From: CAZPQM01 sp964588995
GTDB taxonomy: Bacteria; Pseudomonadota; Alphaproteobacteria; Rickettsiales; UBA8987
Assembly: GCA_964588995.1 (NCBI GenBank)
Contig: CAZPQM010000003.1
Coordinates: 62,001-126,000, forward strand
Direction of reading: 5' to 3'
Length of the DNA stretch: 64,000 bases
Shown here: positions 26,296 to 35,590 of the stretch, in pieces
How positions within the stretch are numbered: the first letter of the stretch is position 1
Layout: each line of letters begins with the position of its first letter
Translations under genes and position numbers: made by a program
The notes under the pieces: generated by a model
What the model was told of the DNA's origin: nothing
Database searches by the model: none
The model's input: the letters and a program-made list of their open reading frames with translations, nothing else

Positions 26296-26332
26296 ATTCC
26301 CCTGTAATTTTACAGTGTAAAATTCGGGGAAT
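26296..26332. repeat. ATTCCCC hairpin between dapE and mutY
   Basis: ATTCCCC pairs with GGGGAAT, and inside it AATTTTAC pairs with GTAAAATT around an AGT loop. It is followed by GAC, so GGGGAATGAC is the usual repeat end. It lies downstream of dapE on the minus strand and might also end its transcript, but no T-run follows. Confidence 0.6.
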
Positions 26333-26337
26333 GACGA

Positions 26338-27498
26338 TCAATTGAAAAAGCCCTCAATAATACGCTTGTAAATATCGGTGAGATTGCGGATATCTTCGAC
26401 TGACGTTTGCTCGTCGATTTGATGCGCAGTTTGATTCAGCAGGCCGCATTCCACCGTAGGTGCGAGTTTATGTAAAAAACGTGCATCGGAAGTACCGCCC
26501 GTGGTCGTAAGCTGCGGAGGCTTGCCGGTTACGTCCTTCACCGCTTTTACTACTACATTACTAAGCGGGCCGGGCTGGGTGAGGAACGACTCCGCCGTGC
26601 CCTTCGGGGTCAGCTTAAACTGCGATGTCACCAGCTTGCACTGCTTGTCCACCCAATCAATCACCTGCTCGCGCGTCCATTTATCGTTAAAGCGTACATT
26701 AAATTTCGCAGTTGCTCTGGCGGGAATCACATTGGTCGCCGCATTGCCGACATCCACCGAGGTGACTTCCAGATTCGTCGGCGGGAAATAGTCTGAACCG
26801 TTATCCATGCGCTCGGATTGCAGCTTGTGCAGTATACTCGTCAGCGAACGAATCGGGTTATCAGCCGAGTCCGGGTAGGCGACATGCCCCTGAATGCCAA
26901 GCACCTCGAGCGTAAAGGACACACTGCCGCGCCGCCCGATTTTGACGATATCGCCGAGCCGCTTATCGCTGGTCGGTTCACCGACGATTATGCCGTCCGG
27001 CACCTGTTCTTCGGCGCGTATCCACGGCATCATGCGCACCGTACCATTAACCGCTTCGGCCTCTTCATCGCCGGTGATGATCAGGCTGAGCGAGCCTTCA
27101 AATTCTGGGTTTTCGCCTAGAAAATAGCCACAGGCACTAACCCAGGCAGCGATTGAGCTTTTCATATCCACCGCGCCGCGCCCGATCAGTACGCCCTTTT
27201 GCACAGCCGGCTCAAACGGTGGTACCGACCAGTCACCCTCTTTGCCCGGTGGTACGACATCGGTATGCCCCGCAAAGGCGAGATGCTTGCCGCTATCACC
27301 AAACCGCGCATGCAGGTTATCGACTGGATAGCTGCCGCCGTTACCCTCAAAGGGCAACCGATTACATACGAAGCCGAGCTTGCTGAGAACCTCTTCAAGC
27401 AGATCAAGCGACCCTTCGTCCTTTTCACCGGAAACGGACCGCTGAGCAATCAGCTTTTTCGCTAGGAGGACGGGGTCAATGTAAGCGTCAGATTGCAT
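26338..27498 (-). CDS. dapE: Succinyl-diaminopimelate desuccinylase
   Basis: A 386-residue M20-family zinc amidohydrolase of the succinylase lysine/DAP pathway. Metal and catalytic residues are in FAGHTDVVPPGKEGDWS (about residue 70), GRGAVDMKSSIAAWV, ITGDEEAEAVNG (about 138) and the C-terminal TTGGTSDARFLHKLAP. GIQGHVAYPDSADNPI is the dimerisation-domain His motif. It lies just downstream of dapD on the same strand, so the two consecutive enzyme genes of the pathway are clustered; the intervening aminotransferase may be elsewhere (possibly 40359-41591). Confidence 0.95.
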   Translation of the reverse strand: MQSDAYIDPVLLAKKLIAQRSVSGEKDEGSLDLLEEVLSKLGFVCNRLPFEGNGGSYPVDNLHARFGDSGKHLAFAGHTDVVPPGKEGDWSVPPFEPAVQKGVLIGRGAVDMKSSIAAWVSACGYFLGENPEFEGSLSLIITGDEEAEAVNGTVRMMPWIRAEEQVPDGIIVGEPTSDKRLGDIVKIGRRGSVSFTLEVLGIQGHVAYPDSADNPIRSLTSILHKLQSERMDNGSDYFPPTNLEVTSVDVGNAATNVIPARATAKFNVRFNDKWTREQVIDWVDKQCKLVTSQFKLTPKGTAESFLTQPGPLSNVVVKAVKDVTGKPPQLTTTGGTSDARFLHKLAPTVECGLLNQTAHQIDEQTSVEDIRNLTDIYKRIIEGFFN

Positions 27499-27584
27499 AA
27501 CTGCAGTGTATAGAGTATTGTGTTTAGAGTCTAGCGTTTAGGGTTACGTCCATCGGAACTAGTACTTTCACCCATCATCTATCA

Positions 27585-28421
27585 CTAACTTCTAAGGAGT
27601 TCATTAATGCTCGTTTTACTGCGCGTTTTCTCATCGACCCGCTTGACGATCACTGCAGCGTAGAGTGATGGCTTGGAGGGATCACTCGCGGGAATCGTGC
27701 CCGGTACCACGACCGAATAACTTGGCACACGACCCTGATAAATTTTGCCGGATTCGCGGTCGATAATTTTGGTCGAAGCGCCAATATACACGCCCATCGA
27801 GAGTACCGAGCCTTCTTCGACGATCACGCCTTCTGCCACTTCCGAGCGGGCGCCGATAAAGACATTATCTTCCAGAATGACGGGCCCGGCCTGCAGCGGC
27901 TCAAGCACGCCGCCAATACCGGCACCTCCGGAAATATGGCAGTTCTTACCAATCTGCGCGCAGGAACCGATCGTTGCCCAGGTATCGACCATGGTGCCTT
28001 CATCGACATAGGCGCCGAGATTGATGAAGGACGGCATGACGACCACATTCGGCGCAATATAGGCCGAGTGACGGATAAAACAGCCGGGCACGGCGCGAAA
28101 GCCAGCCTCACGAAAATCCTGCTCTTCCCAGCCGAGCGTTTTCGGAGGGACCTTATCAAACCAGACAGAAGATACACCACTAATCGCGGGGCCATTCTCC
28201 ATGACTTCCATCAGGTTAAGCCGGAATGACAGCAGCACTGCCTTCTTGGTCCATTCATTGACCACCCAGTCCCCATCAACCTGCTCGGCCACGCGTACTT
28301 CGCCTTTATCCAATAGATCCAGCGCTTCTTTCACCGCGCCGCGAATTTTGCCTGTGGTATCAGCATTGATTTTGTCGCGATTTTTCCAGCCATCTTCAAT
28401 GGTTTTAATAATTTCCTGCAT
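27585..28421 (-). CDS. dapD: Tetrahydrodipicolinate N-succinyltransferase
   Basis: A 278-residue left-handed beta-helix enzyme with hexapeptide repeats from about residue 100 to 235 (VRHSAY-type turns such as VVMPSFINLGAYVDEG, SCAQIGKNCHISGGAGIGGV, NVFIGARSEVAEGVIVEEGS). The N-terminal helical part (LQEIIKTIEDGW-like) is normal. It transfers succinyl from succinyl-CoA to tetrahydrodipicolinate. AGAGGA precedes the ATG. The 206-base spacer upstream, before the tRNA, contains no visible gene. Confidence 0.95.
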   Translation of the reverse strand: MQEIIKTIEDGWKNRDKINADTTGKIRGAVKEALDLLDKGEVRVAEQVDGDWVVNEWTKKAVLLSFRLNLMEVMENGPAISGVSSVWFDKVPPKTLGWEEQDFREAGFRAVPGCFIRHSAYIAPNVVVMPSFINLGAYVDEGTMVDTWATIGSCAQIGKNCHISGGAGIGGVLEPLQAGPVILEDNVFIGARSEVAEGVIVEEGSVLSMGVYIGASTKIIDRESGKIYQGRVPSYSVVVPGTIPASDPSKPSLYAAVIVKRVDEKTRSKTSINELLRS

Positions 28422-28627
28422 GATAATCCTCTGTTGATGCGAGCCACATAGATTTAGGCAAAACCGCGTCAGAATGCAAGGGGTTTAGGGCGCTAACGTC
28501 CTGAAAGGTCCGCAGCTCACAGGATATCAGTCGGCATAGCACGCCGCTTAGTTTATCCCCTGATGCACCTCTCACTAAGTGCTAGACACCTCCTGCTTTA
28601 TCTTTTATAAGACGCAACTCACGGTGT

Positions 28628-28703
<76 letters not shown>

Positions 28704-28924
28704 TATCTCATCAAAAATAAAAAGCGCATGAAAAAGTGGTTTATATCACTGCTATCTGAAACGAAACCAACCCCCAAAAAGCCATATCCTGCAAACAACA
28801 TCTCACTCTGGCTCTGCCTTTAAGATCGTTTCCGTACATATTGTGTAAAACGTGCAAAACTATTAAGCCAGCAAGACAGGAAACTTTTTTCTAAAGAGGC
28901 GAGCCATGTCGAGTAAATAGCAGG

Positions 28925-29800
28925 CTACTTGGTGGCAATAGCCCACATATTGTCACTCGTTGGCAGCTTGTCGAAAAATGAGAAGCGTGCGATTTTAAGC
29001 CCCGATTGTTTAATCAGACGGGACAAGCTGTGAGGCGTGAAGTAGTTTACGTGCTCTGGAAACCGAAACCCGCACCATTTCTTTCCCAAGATTTTTCGAT
29101 TAAGGCAATCGTAATTTGGTACTTTAATGATTAAACAGCCATTAGGCCTGAGAAGGCGGTGTGCCTCCTTAAGAATAGCGCGCGGCGTGGTATCGTGCTC
29201 CAAAAAGGATCGCATAATGATTCCGGTGAAGAAGTCGTCCTGAAATGATTTCATACCGTTCAGTGCATCCTTATTGATCAGATTTCCGCCCCGCTCACGT
29301 ATTGCAGATAGGGAGTCCTGAACAGCTTTGGTTGAGATCTCAACACCATAGGGCGTGTAGCAATCGGGTAGTTGAAAAAGATAATGTCCGCTACCGGATC
29401 CAACGTCCATCACGTTACCAGGTAGCGCATTGCGAGCAATCAGATCGGCCGCGTTTTTGCGAGGAAAGAGTCCCATGCGTTTACGGCTTAATCTGCTGAT
29501 ATTGCGTCCTATTCCACGCATTGCATCTCGACGCTTATCCTCTACCTTGACACTATCTTCCCACGCGAATTCGTCGTAAAGTACATCAAGCGACCAAGCT
29601 TTTTCTAAATAGACCATATTGCAACTTCTGCAGCGCTTTAAGGGCCAATTCGATGGGGCATAGGATAAGGAAGGCGCTTTAGTATTATCCTCTCCGCAAG
29701 CAGGGCAGTTACGATGAATCACCTTACTGTCTTCAATTTTTACTTCTGCGTGAGATGATAAGCCATGTACGTCATAGCCTACAGAATTGTCCTTCAACAT
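28925..29800 (-). CDS. SAM-dependent methyltransferase with N-terminal zinc ribbon
   Basis: The 291-residue protein begins with a likely zinc ribbon: NCPACGEDN and RCRSCNMVYLE (CxxC...CxxC, about residues 32-64). A class I methyltransferase domain follows, with motif I MDVGSGSGHYLFQLP (about 142), then a typical acidic/later set including IIMRSFLEHDTTPRAILKEA and RLLRPNGCLIIKVP. FTPHSLSRLIKQSGL is usual for sugar or small-molecule methyltransferases. Its base composition is more AT-rich than the neighbours and it stands alone, so transfer is possible. Its substrate is unknown; surface sugars are one idea. AAGGA stands about 8 bases before the ATG. Confidence 0.85.
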   Translation of the reverse strand: MLKDNSVGYDVHGLSSHAEVKIEDSKVIHRNCPACGEDNTKAPSLSYAPSNWPLKRCRSCNMVYLEKAWSLDVLYDEFAWEDSVKVEDKRRDAMRGIGRNISRLSRKRMGLFPRKNAADLIARNALPGNVMDVGSGSGHYLFQLPDCYTPYGVEISTKAVQDSLSAIRERGGNLINKDALNGMKSFQDDFFTGIIMRSFLEHDTTPRAILKEAHRLLRPNGCLIIKVPNYDCLNRKILGKKWCGFRFPEHVNYFTPHSLSRLIKQSGLKIARFSFFDKLPTSDNMWAIATK

Positions 29801-29994
29801 GCGTGGATCCTTTTATTACAAGCCCTTTCAAGGTTATAATCTAAGGAAATAAACACAGCAATAATTTTCCTGAAAGGTAGCATTTAGTTTGCTTTAAACA
29901 TGCTAAAAACAAAACATAGCAGCTTCTCTTTAGCGTACTGGTTAGACAGCGTGCCCTTTTTCGTGTTACAGTAACCTGTCGGGAGGGTAGAAAC

Positions 29995-30627
29995 GTGCTG
30001 AGGTTACTATTAGTTTTATTTTGCTTCACGCTTATGCTTAAGCCTGCCGTTTATGCAAATAATATTGAGGAAAAGGAAGCCGAAGTGCTTCGCAAATATT
30101 ATGGGTCGGATCTCGAGGCGCTTTTAAATAAGCCAAAAAACTGGCCCCCAAAAATCACAGTGCGGAAAAAAGATGCCTCCGATGAGGAGATTGAAACGCT
30201 TGAAGCAGCTCTAAAAGCATTAAATTCATGGGATTATGCGCTGGTGGAGCGTGCTATCTGGAAGCTTGAGGTATTGGGCGAAAAGGCTGTTCCCAGCCTG
30301 ATTACCATCCTGTCCAACACCGAGTACAATGACCGCATTTATATCAATACACTCTACGCGACCGGCCGTATCGGCAAGGGCGGGGCGAAGGCTTCGAATG
30401 TGGTGGCGCAATATTTAACTCATGAAAATCCGGATTATAGAGCAATTGCAGCAAATGCACTTGCGCGTATGGGTCACCATGCTAAGCGGGCAATTCCCTA
30501 TTTGCGGCGGGCGCTTGACGATGATAACAGCTGGGTGCAATTAAGTGCGGAGCGGGCACTCTTTGAAATCGGTACGCCGAATGCCTTACGCGCGCTGAAA
30601 GAACACAAAATGCAGGCGAAAGAATAA
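29995..30627 (+). CDS. Exported HEAT-repeat protein
   Basis: A 210-residue protein starts at GTG 29995, with GGGAGG about 9 bases before. The signal peptide LRLLLVLFCFTLMLKPAVYA is followed by an acidic helical stretch. HEAT-like repeats come next: AIWKLEVLGEKAVPSLITIL, TLYATGRIGKGGAKASNVVA, AANALARMGHHAKRAIPYLR and SAERALFEIGTPNALRALKE. Such repeats make a helical scaffold for protein binding in the periplasm. It is followed by two envelope genes in the same direction. No enzymatic motif is seen. Confidence 0.8.
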   Translation: MLRLLLVLFCFTLMLKPAVYANNIEEKEAEVLRKYYGSDLEALLNKPKNWPPKITVRKKDASDEEIETLEAALKALNSWDYALVERAIWKLEVLGEKAVPSLITILSNTEYNDRIYINTLYATGRIGKGGAKASNVVAQYLTHENPDYRAIAANALARMGHHAKRAIPYLRRALDDDNSWVQLSAERALFEIGTPNALRALKEHKMQAKE

Positions 30628-30705
30628 TAACCTGTCTGCTTCTAAGGCTTTTGCTTGAAGATATCATCCGCCAAAGCTAAGCTCAAAGGGTGGTAGGTAT
30701 GGCTT

Positions 30706-31479
30706 ATGCAAAATAGAATAATTTTTTTCGGTCTGCTTTTCTATATGGCGATATGGTGGCACCCTGCCAAAGCGGAATCCATGTTTGCCAACTGGTTCGA
30801 GCGCTCGGAAGATCAGCCGCAGGTGGTGGGGCGTGTTCGTTTTACCATTCACCTGCCTGATGGAGAAGATGAACGGGATTTTATAAATGGGACATCCGTG
30901 TCCCGTCAGGCACCACCGTCAGATGCCGAAAATGCTGAACCCTTTACCGGAGATTTAAATGAGAACTCAGCGGGATTCGAGGCCGGTTTCAGCTACTATT
31001 TTTCCGATTACTTTGCGTTGGATTTCACCACCGGTTATCAGCGTACAGATGCAAATGAACTGATATTTGGCGGACAATTGGAGGGCGGGCAGAATGTGTC
31101 CGATACTGGGTCGTTGAACATGTTCCCGCAAACCTTTACCTTCAAATACATCATTGCACCCTATGGGCAGATTACGCCCTATATTGGCGCAGGTTATAAC
31201 TACACATTACTATTCAGTGGCCGCGATCTGGAAGATTATGAGAATGCGAGCGGCCCCGTTCTGCAGGCCGGGCTGGATTGGTGGTCGAAAAATTCACCGG
31301 TCGGTTTTACGTTTGATGTCAAAAAATATTTCTGGGATGAAGTGGAAATTGATCGGCTTGATTTCCTTCGGGAAGCTTTCGGCCAAGCCCGTTTGGATGC
31401 AGAAGGGATAGAGAGTTTTGTAGGCCGGATCGATCAGCAGCCCTGGGTGATTTCCGGTGGCCTGAGTTATCGATTTTAG
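30706..31479 (+). CDS. Outer-membrane beta-barrel protein (OmpW-like)
   Basis: The 257-residue product has a signal peptide (IIFFGLLFYMAIWWHPAKA) and then amphipathic strands: FEAGFSYYFSDYFALDFTTG, FTFKYIIAPYGQITPYIGAG and YNYTLLF, ending VISGGLSYRF with a terminal Phe. APYGQITPYIGAGYNYTLL is close to the OmpW pattern (P-Y-x-G-x-G-x-N-Y-T), but the usual WLxSxG start is absent and there is an extra loop. It probably forms a small hydrophobic-molecule channel. It is followed after 11 bases by a lipoprotein gene. Confidence 0.82.
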   Translation: MQNRIIFFGLLFYMAIWWHPAKAESMFANWFERSEDQPQVVGRVRFTIHLPDGEDERDFINGTSVSRQAPPSDAENAEPFTGDLNENSAGFEAGFSYYFSDYFALDFTTGYQRTDANELIFGGQLEGGQNVSDTGSLNMFPQTFTFKYIIAPYGQITPYIGAGYNYTLLFSGRDLEDYENASGPVLQAGLDWWSKNSPVGFTFDVKKYFWDEVEIDRLDFLREAFGQARLDAEGIESFVGRIDQQPWVISGGLSYRF

Positions 31480-31490
31480 GCCCGGTCGAT

Positions 31491-31688
31491 ATGCGTATCC
31501 TACTCGTCATATCATTACTGTGTTTCATGCTGTTACCGGGCGGCTGCGTGTGGCTGGGAGATAAAATTAAGTTTACCAAGCCGGTAAACCCTTACACTAA
31601 TTCAGAACGCCGCCGTCCCTGCGGCAACCCGCAGCCGGGGCAGGAGGTTACCTCTGAAAATCCGAACTGCAGGGCGAGCGGCTATTAA
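31491..31688 (+). CDS. Small putative lipoprotein
   Basis: The 65-residue product has a hydrophobic signal (RILLVISLLCFMLLPGGC) with lipobox LPGGC, so Cys19 would be lipidated. The mature part is short, polar and has two further cysteines (RRPCGNP, ENPNCRAS) that could form a disulfide. It follows the OmpW-like gene closely and is probably co-transcribed. No homologous family is recognised. The small size makes this call dependent on the lipobox and position. Confidence 0.65.
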   Translation: MRILLVISLLCFMLLPGGCVWLGDKIKFTKPVNPYTNSERRRPCGNPQPGQEVTSENPNCRASGY

Positions 31689-31697
31689 CGCTGTTTT

Positions 31698-32603
31698 CTA
31701 AAAAGCATATCCGAGGACCAGCCGCGTTTCTGTATCGGTGCTGTCGCGGTCTGTAGGTACATTGGAAAAATTCTCGACATCAAAGCTTAGCTTCAAAAAT
31801 AGCGTCTCCGTCAGATCGGAACGGACTGCGGAGTAGGATCGGTAAATGTTGGTATCTGAAGCAAATGAAGCGCTCAGTCGTTGTTCGAATGCGAGATCGT
31901 CGCTAAATTTCCAGTCATAATCAGCCGATAACGTACCCAGTAATGACTCTGCATCCTCACCATCGGTAAATTGCGTTTGGCGAGCACCCACGGAAGCCTC
32001 GGCAGAAAGATTCATGTTGTCCTTTTTAATAAGGTGGCGTCCGTAGCCAAGCGACTCAGAGAGGCGGTGATCAAATCCGCTGAAACGGTCTTTAACATAA
32101 TCTAGCTCGAAAAAACCATAATCTTTTTCACTGAAATTATAACGCGTCTGGTTATTAGCGCGATATTCTTCTTCGGTACGGATATCATTCGCTTTCGTGG
32201 TATCGAGCGAAAGTTCCGTGATATTTTCCCACTTTCCTCTCTCAAAAGTCACTTCGGCCGCAGCATTAATCTGTTCTTCTTCCGAGTTGCCGGTATTAAA
32301 GGTGGCGCCGGCCTCCACGCTACCGGAAACGGCATCGCGCCATGTAAATTGCTCCACGGCTTCAGGTGCAGATGTGGACGGTGTAGTCGGCGCGGGAGTG
32401 GTCTCTTCCGTGTAAGCAGGGACTGCGATCTCAGGGTACTGCGCTGCAATAGCCTTAGTCACCGCTTCGATAACAAAAGGGTTTCCGGTCTGATGCGCGT
32501 CCTCCAAAGCCCGCATTGCTGCATCGGGTAGTGCAGCGGCATACCCGCTGATGCTGCAAAGCAAAATGCCGCTAAGAACTAGAGCGGAGAGCAAATTTTT
32601 CAT
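31698..32603 (-). CDS. DUF481-type outer-membrane protein (YdiY-like)
   Basis: I start at ATG 32603, which is preceded by AAGGA and begins a signal peptide (KNLLSALVLSGILLCSISGY); an earlier frame start adds 22 residues. The 301-residue mature protein has a short helical, Pro/Thr-rich linker (TTPAPTTPSTSAPEAVEQ) and then a barrel of repeated strands with the DUF481 pattern: GSVEAGATFNTGNSEEEQIN, SLGYGRHLIKKDNMNLSAEA and YDWKFSDDLAFEQRLSASF, ending RLVLGYAF. Members are called salt-stress-induced outer-membrane proteins in some bacteria. It is convergent with the lipoprotein gene and divergent from mscS. Confidence 0.85.
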   Translation of the reverse strand: MKNLLSALVLSGILLCSISGYAAALPDAAMRALEDAHQTGNPFVIEAVTKAIAAQYPEIAVPAYTEETTPAPTTPSTSAPEAVEQFTWRDAVSGSVEAGATFNTGNSEEEQINAAAEVTFERGKWENITELSLDTTKANDIRTEEEYRANNQTRYNFSEKDYGFFELDYVKDRFSGFDHRLSESLGYGRHLIKKDNMNLSAEASVGARQTQFTDGEDAESLLGTLSADYDWKFSDDLAFEQRLSASFASDTNIYRSYSAVRSDLTETLFLKLSFDVENFSNVPTDRDSTDTETRLVLGYAF

Positions 32604-32684
32604 GGAAAGATTCCTTACACTTTGGGTTGAATTTAACGCTTGCCTAATATATTTGTCAGAAAAGGTCAACTTGCAGGAGTAATC

Positions 32685-33605
32685 ATGGACGCAATCACCT
32701 TAGATTCAATCGGCGATCTCATCACCCTATGGCTCTTGAAAATTGCCGCTGCCGCCCTCATTATCGTTATCGGCATGTGGATTGCCAAGCGGTTAACGCG
32801 GCTGGCGCAGTCCATGCTAAAACGCTCCCATCTGGATGAAACACTGATTAGTTTTGCCGGTAAGATTATTTTTGCGGTGCTTGTCACCTTCGTGGCCATT
32901 GCGGCACTAAGTCAGATCGGCGTGCAAACCGCTTCGATTATAGCCGTGCTCGGTGCTGCAGGTCTTGCGGTCGGCCTTGCGCTGCAGGGGTCGCTATCAA
33001 ATTTCGCGGCAGGGGTGATGATTATCGGCTTCCGCCCGTTCCATAAAGGCGACTATATTGAAGCTGCCGGGGTAAGTGGTTCGGTCGAAGAGGTGAGTAT
33101 ATTTACCACTACCCTGCTGACACCGGATAACCGCAAAGTCATTGTTCCGAATTCACAGATTACCGGGGATACGATCACCAACTATTCCGCCATGCCGACG
33201 CGCCGCCTCGATTTGATGTTCGGCATTGGCTACGATGATGATATTGCGAAAGCCAAAAACGTGCTTGAAAAAATGCTGAAAGCCGAGAAGCGGGTGTTAC
33301 AAGATCCCGCGCCGAAAATTGCGGTGCATGAACTCGCCGATAGCAGCGTCAATCTGATCTGCCGGCCGTGGGTGAACAAGGAAGATTACTGGGAACTGTA
33401 CTGGGAGTTGCATGAGAAAGTAAAGCAGGAGTTTGATAAGGCGGGCATTTCCATCCCGTTCCCGCAGCGAGATGTGCATATGTATCATGTAGATTCGTTA
33501 CCTGCCTCTAAAGCAACATCAGCTGCAAAACCTGCCAGCACGAAATCCTCTACCCCAAAGAAAAAAACGACCACCAAAACAGCCGACTCAAAGAAGGCGG
33601 CGTAG
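32685..33605 (+). CDS. mscS: Small-conductance mechanosensitive channel (MscS family)
   Basis: A 306-residue channel that opens under membrane tension and releases osmolytes. Two or three membrane segments precede the pore helix TM3, AVLGAAGLAVGLALQGSLSN, followed by FAAGVMIIGFRPFHKGDYIE, an MscS signature. The cytoplasmic cage domain runs to about residue 270. The last 35 residues are a Lys/Thr/Ala/Pro-rich tail (KSSTPKKKTTTKTADSKKAA) that standard MscS lacks. ATG 32685 is supported by GCAGGAG 7 bases upstream. Confidence 0.94.
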   Translation: MDAITLDSIGDLITLWLLKIAAAALIIVIGMWIAKRLTRLAQSMLKRSHLDETLISFAGKIIFAVLVTFVAIAALSQIGVQTASIIAVLGAAGLAVGLALQGSLSNFAAGVMIIGFRPFHKGDYIEAAGVSGSVEEVSIFTTTLLTPDNRKVIVPNSQITGDTITNYSAMPTRRLDLMFGIGYDDDIAKAKNVLEKMLKAEKRVLQDPAPKIAVHELADSSVNLICRPWVNKEDYWELYWELHEKVKQEFDKAGISIPFPQRDVHMYHVDSLPASKATSAAKPASTKSSTPKKKTTTKTADSKKAA

Positions 33606-33689
33606 ATAGGTGACTTCGAGGCTTGATAGCAGGTAAAACACGCCCCTTTGCCTTTGCTTTTCGGGTGTAATCCGTTATAAGCGTTGCCC

Positions 33690-34703
33690 ATGAGTAACGA
33701 ACATAATACCGATGTCTGTATTATCGGCGCCGGGCCGGTTGGTCTGTTCGCCGTGTTTGAATGCGGCATGATGAAAATGCGCGCACATGTGGTAGATACG
33801 CTTGAGGTCGCAGGAGGGCAATGCACGGCGCTGTACCCTGAAAAGCCGATTTATGACATTGCCGGTTATCCTTCGGTCATGGCGGGGGAGCTGGTCGATA
33901 AGCTCGAGCAACAGGCGGCACCTTTCGAGCCGGTCTATCATATGGGGCAACAGGTGGTAAAGCTCGATGGCAGTGTGGGCAGTTGGACGGTAACGACCTC
34001 GAAAGATACGATTATCCACTGTAAAGCCGTGCTAATTGCGGCAGGCTGCGGCGCATTTGGGCCGAATCGCCCTCCGCTCGAGGGGCTGGCATCCTATGAA
34101 GCGACCGGATCGGTCGCGTACATGGTGCAAAAGCGTGAAGCGTACCGCGATAAGAAGGTGGTGATTGCGGGCGGAGGCGATAGCGCGCTCGATTGGGCAA
34201 TCTCCTTGTCGGAGATCGCAGCGTCAGTCGAGCTGGTACACCGCAGGCCCAAATTCCGTGCCGCGCCGGATAGCGTCGATAAACTGAATCAGCTTGCGGA
34301 ACAGGGCCGGCTGGAGCTGGTCATCCCTTACCAGCTATCGCGGCTGGAAGGCGGAAACGGGCAGCTGTCGCATGTGGTCGTTGCTGATCTGGACGGTAAT
34401 GAACGGGCGCTGGAAGCGGATCATCTGCTTGCCTTTTATGGTCTTGCCATGGAGCTTGGTCCGATTGCCGAGTGGGGGCTCAACCTGCATATGAACCATA
34501 TTACGGTGCACCCCACCACGCTGCAGACCAGTACGGAAGGGATCTATGCGATTGGCGATATCTGCGCCTATGAGCATAAACTGAAACTGATCGCCTGCGG
34601 ATTTTCGGAAGCGGCGATGGCGGCGCATCATATGTACAGTCTGGTCCATCCGGATACGCCCTATCATTTTGAATATTCGACCACGAGCGGGGTGCCGGCA
34701 TGA
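33690..34703 (+). CDS. Thioredoxin-reductase-like ferredoxin--NADP+ reductase
   Basis: A 337-residue FAD/NADPH enzyme with FAD fold DVCIIGAGPVGLFAVFECGM, the NADPH fold KVVIAGGGDSALDWAISL and SVELVHRRPKFRAAP, and the C-terminal GDICAYEHKLKLIACGFSEA. The disulfide CxxC of thioredoxin reductase is absent, while LEVAGGQCTALYPEKPIYDI matches the YumC-type ferredoxin/flavodoxin reductases. I use ATG 33690 rather than TTG 33684. TATAAG lies 9 bases before the ATG and there is no ribosome site. The stop overlaps folD (ATGA), linking it to one-carbon/NADPH metabolism. Confidence 0.9.
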   Translation: MSNEHNTDVCIIGAGPVGLFAVFECGMMKMRAHVVDTLEVAGGQCTALYPEKPIYDIAGYPSVMAGELVDKLEQQAAPFEPVYHMGQQVVKLDGSVGSWTVTTSKDTIIHCKAVLIAAGCGAFGPNRPPLEGLASYEATGSVAYMVQKREAYRDKKVVIAGGGDSALDWAISLSEIAASVELVHRRPKFRAAPDSVDKLNQLAEQGRLELVIPYQLSRLEGGNGQLSHVVVADLDGNERALEADHLLAFYGLAMELGPIAEWGLNLHMNHITVHPTTLQTSTEGIYAIGDICAYEHKLKLIACGFSEAAMAAHHMYSLVHPDTPYHFEYSTTSGVPA

Positions 34704-35590
34704 CAGCGACCATTATCGACGGAAAGGCGTTTGCAGCAAAGTTGCGCGGCACCATTGCCAAGCAGGTAGCCAGGCTGAAAGCAAAACATCAGATCACGCC
34801 CGGCCTTGCGGTAGTGCTCGTTGGAGAGGATCCGGCCAGTCAGGTTTATGTGCGCAATAAGGAGCGTCAGACCGAAGAAGCCGGCATGCGCTCCTTCGCC
34901 TATAAGTTGCCGGAGCATACGAAGCAGGAGGCCCTGCTTCAGAAGGTTGAAGAGCTCAACCAGAACCCGGAAGTACATGGGATATTGGTGCAGTTGCCGC
35001 TACCTGCCGGAATTAATGAGCATGCCGTAATCGAAGCGATCAGCCCGGAGAAGGATGTTGACGGTTTCCACGTCATCAACACCGGAAGGCTGGCGACCGG
35101 GCAGACGGGGATGGTGCCCTGTACGCCCTATGGCTGCCTGTTATTACTCAAAGACACGCTGGGTGAGCTTTCCGGCAAGGATGCGGTTGTGATAGGCCGC
35201 TCAAATATTGTCGGTAAGCCGATGGCGCAATTGTTGTTAAATGAGAGCTGCACAGTGACCATTGTGCACTCCCGCACGAAACAGATTAAAGAGAAAGTGC
35301 AGCGGGCGGACATTGTGGTTGCAGCTGTCGGGCGACCTGAGATGGTCAAGGCAGATTGGTTGAAGGAAGGTGCTACGGTTATCGATGTAGGTATCAACCG
35401 AATGGATCCTGATCAGCCCGGCGGAAAAGCGCGGCTTGTCGGCGATGTCGATTTTGATGGTGCGTTGCAAAAGGCACATGCCATAACGCCCGTACCCGGC
35501 GGCGTTGGGCCGATGACCATCGCTTGTTTACTTCGCAATACCCTTGTTGCATGCTGTAGGATAGAAGGATTAGCTGTTCCGGAAATTTGA
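34700..35590 (+). CDS. folD: Bifunctional methylenetetrahydrofolate dehydrogenase/cyclohydrolase
   Basis: A 296-residue enzyme that interconverts methylene-, methenyl- and formyl-THF with NADP. It shows AVVLVGEDPASQVYVRNKER (with the catalytic Lys region), GILVQLPLPAGINEHAVIEA, PEKDVDGFHVINTGRL, the nucleotide fold VVIGRSNIVGKPMAQLLL and the C-terminal ITPVPGGVGPMTIACLL. Its start overlaps the reductase stop by 4 bases and its own stop overlaps the ExoD-type start, so the three are one transcript. Length is standard. Confidence 0.97.
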   Translation: MTATIIDGKAFAAKLRGTIAKQVARLKAKHQITPGLAVVLVGEDPASQVYVRNKERQTEEAGMRSFAYKLPEHTKQEALLQKVEELNQNPEVHGILVQLPLPAGINEHAVIEAISPEKDVDGFHVINTGRLATGQTGMVPCTPYGCLLLLKDTLGELSGKDAVVIGRSNIVGKPMAQLLLNESCTVTIVHSRTKQIKEKVQRADIVVAAVGRPEMVKADWLKEGATVIDVGINRMDPDQPGGKARLVGDVDFDGALQKAHAITPVPGGVGPMTIACLLRNTLVACCRIEGLAVPEI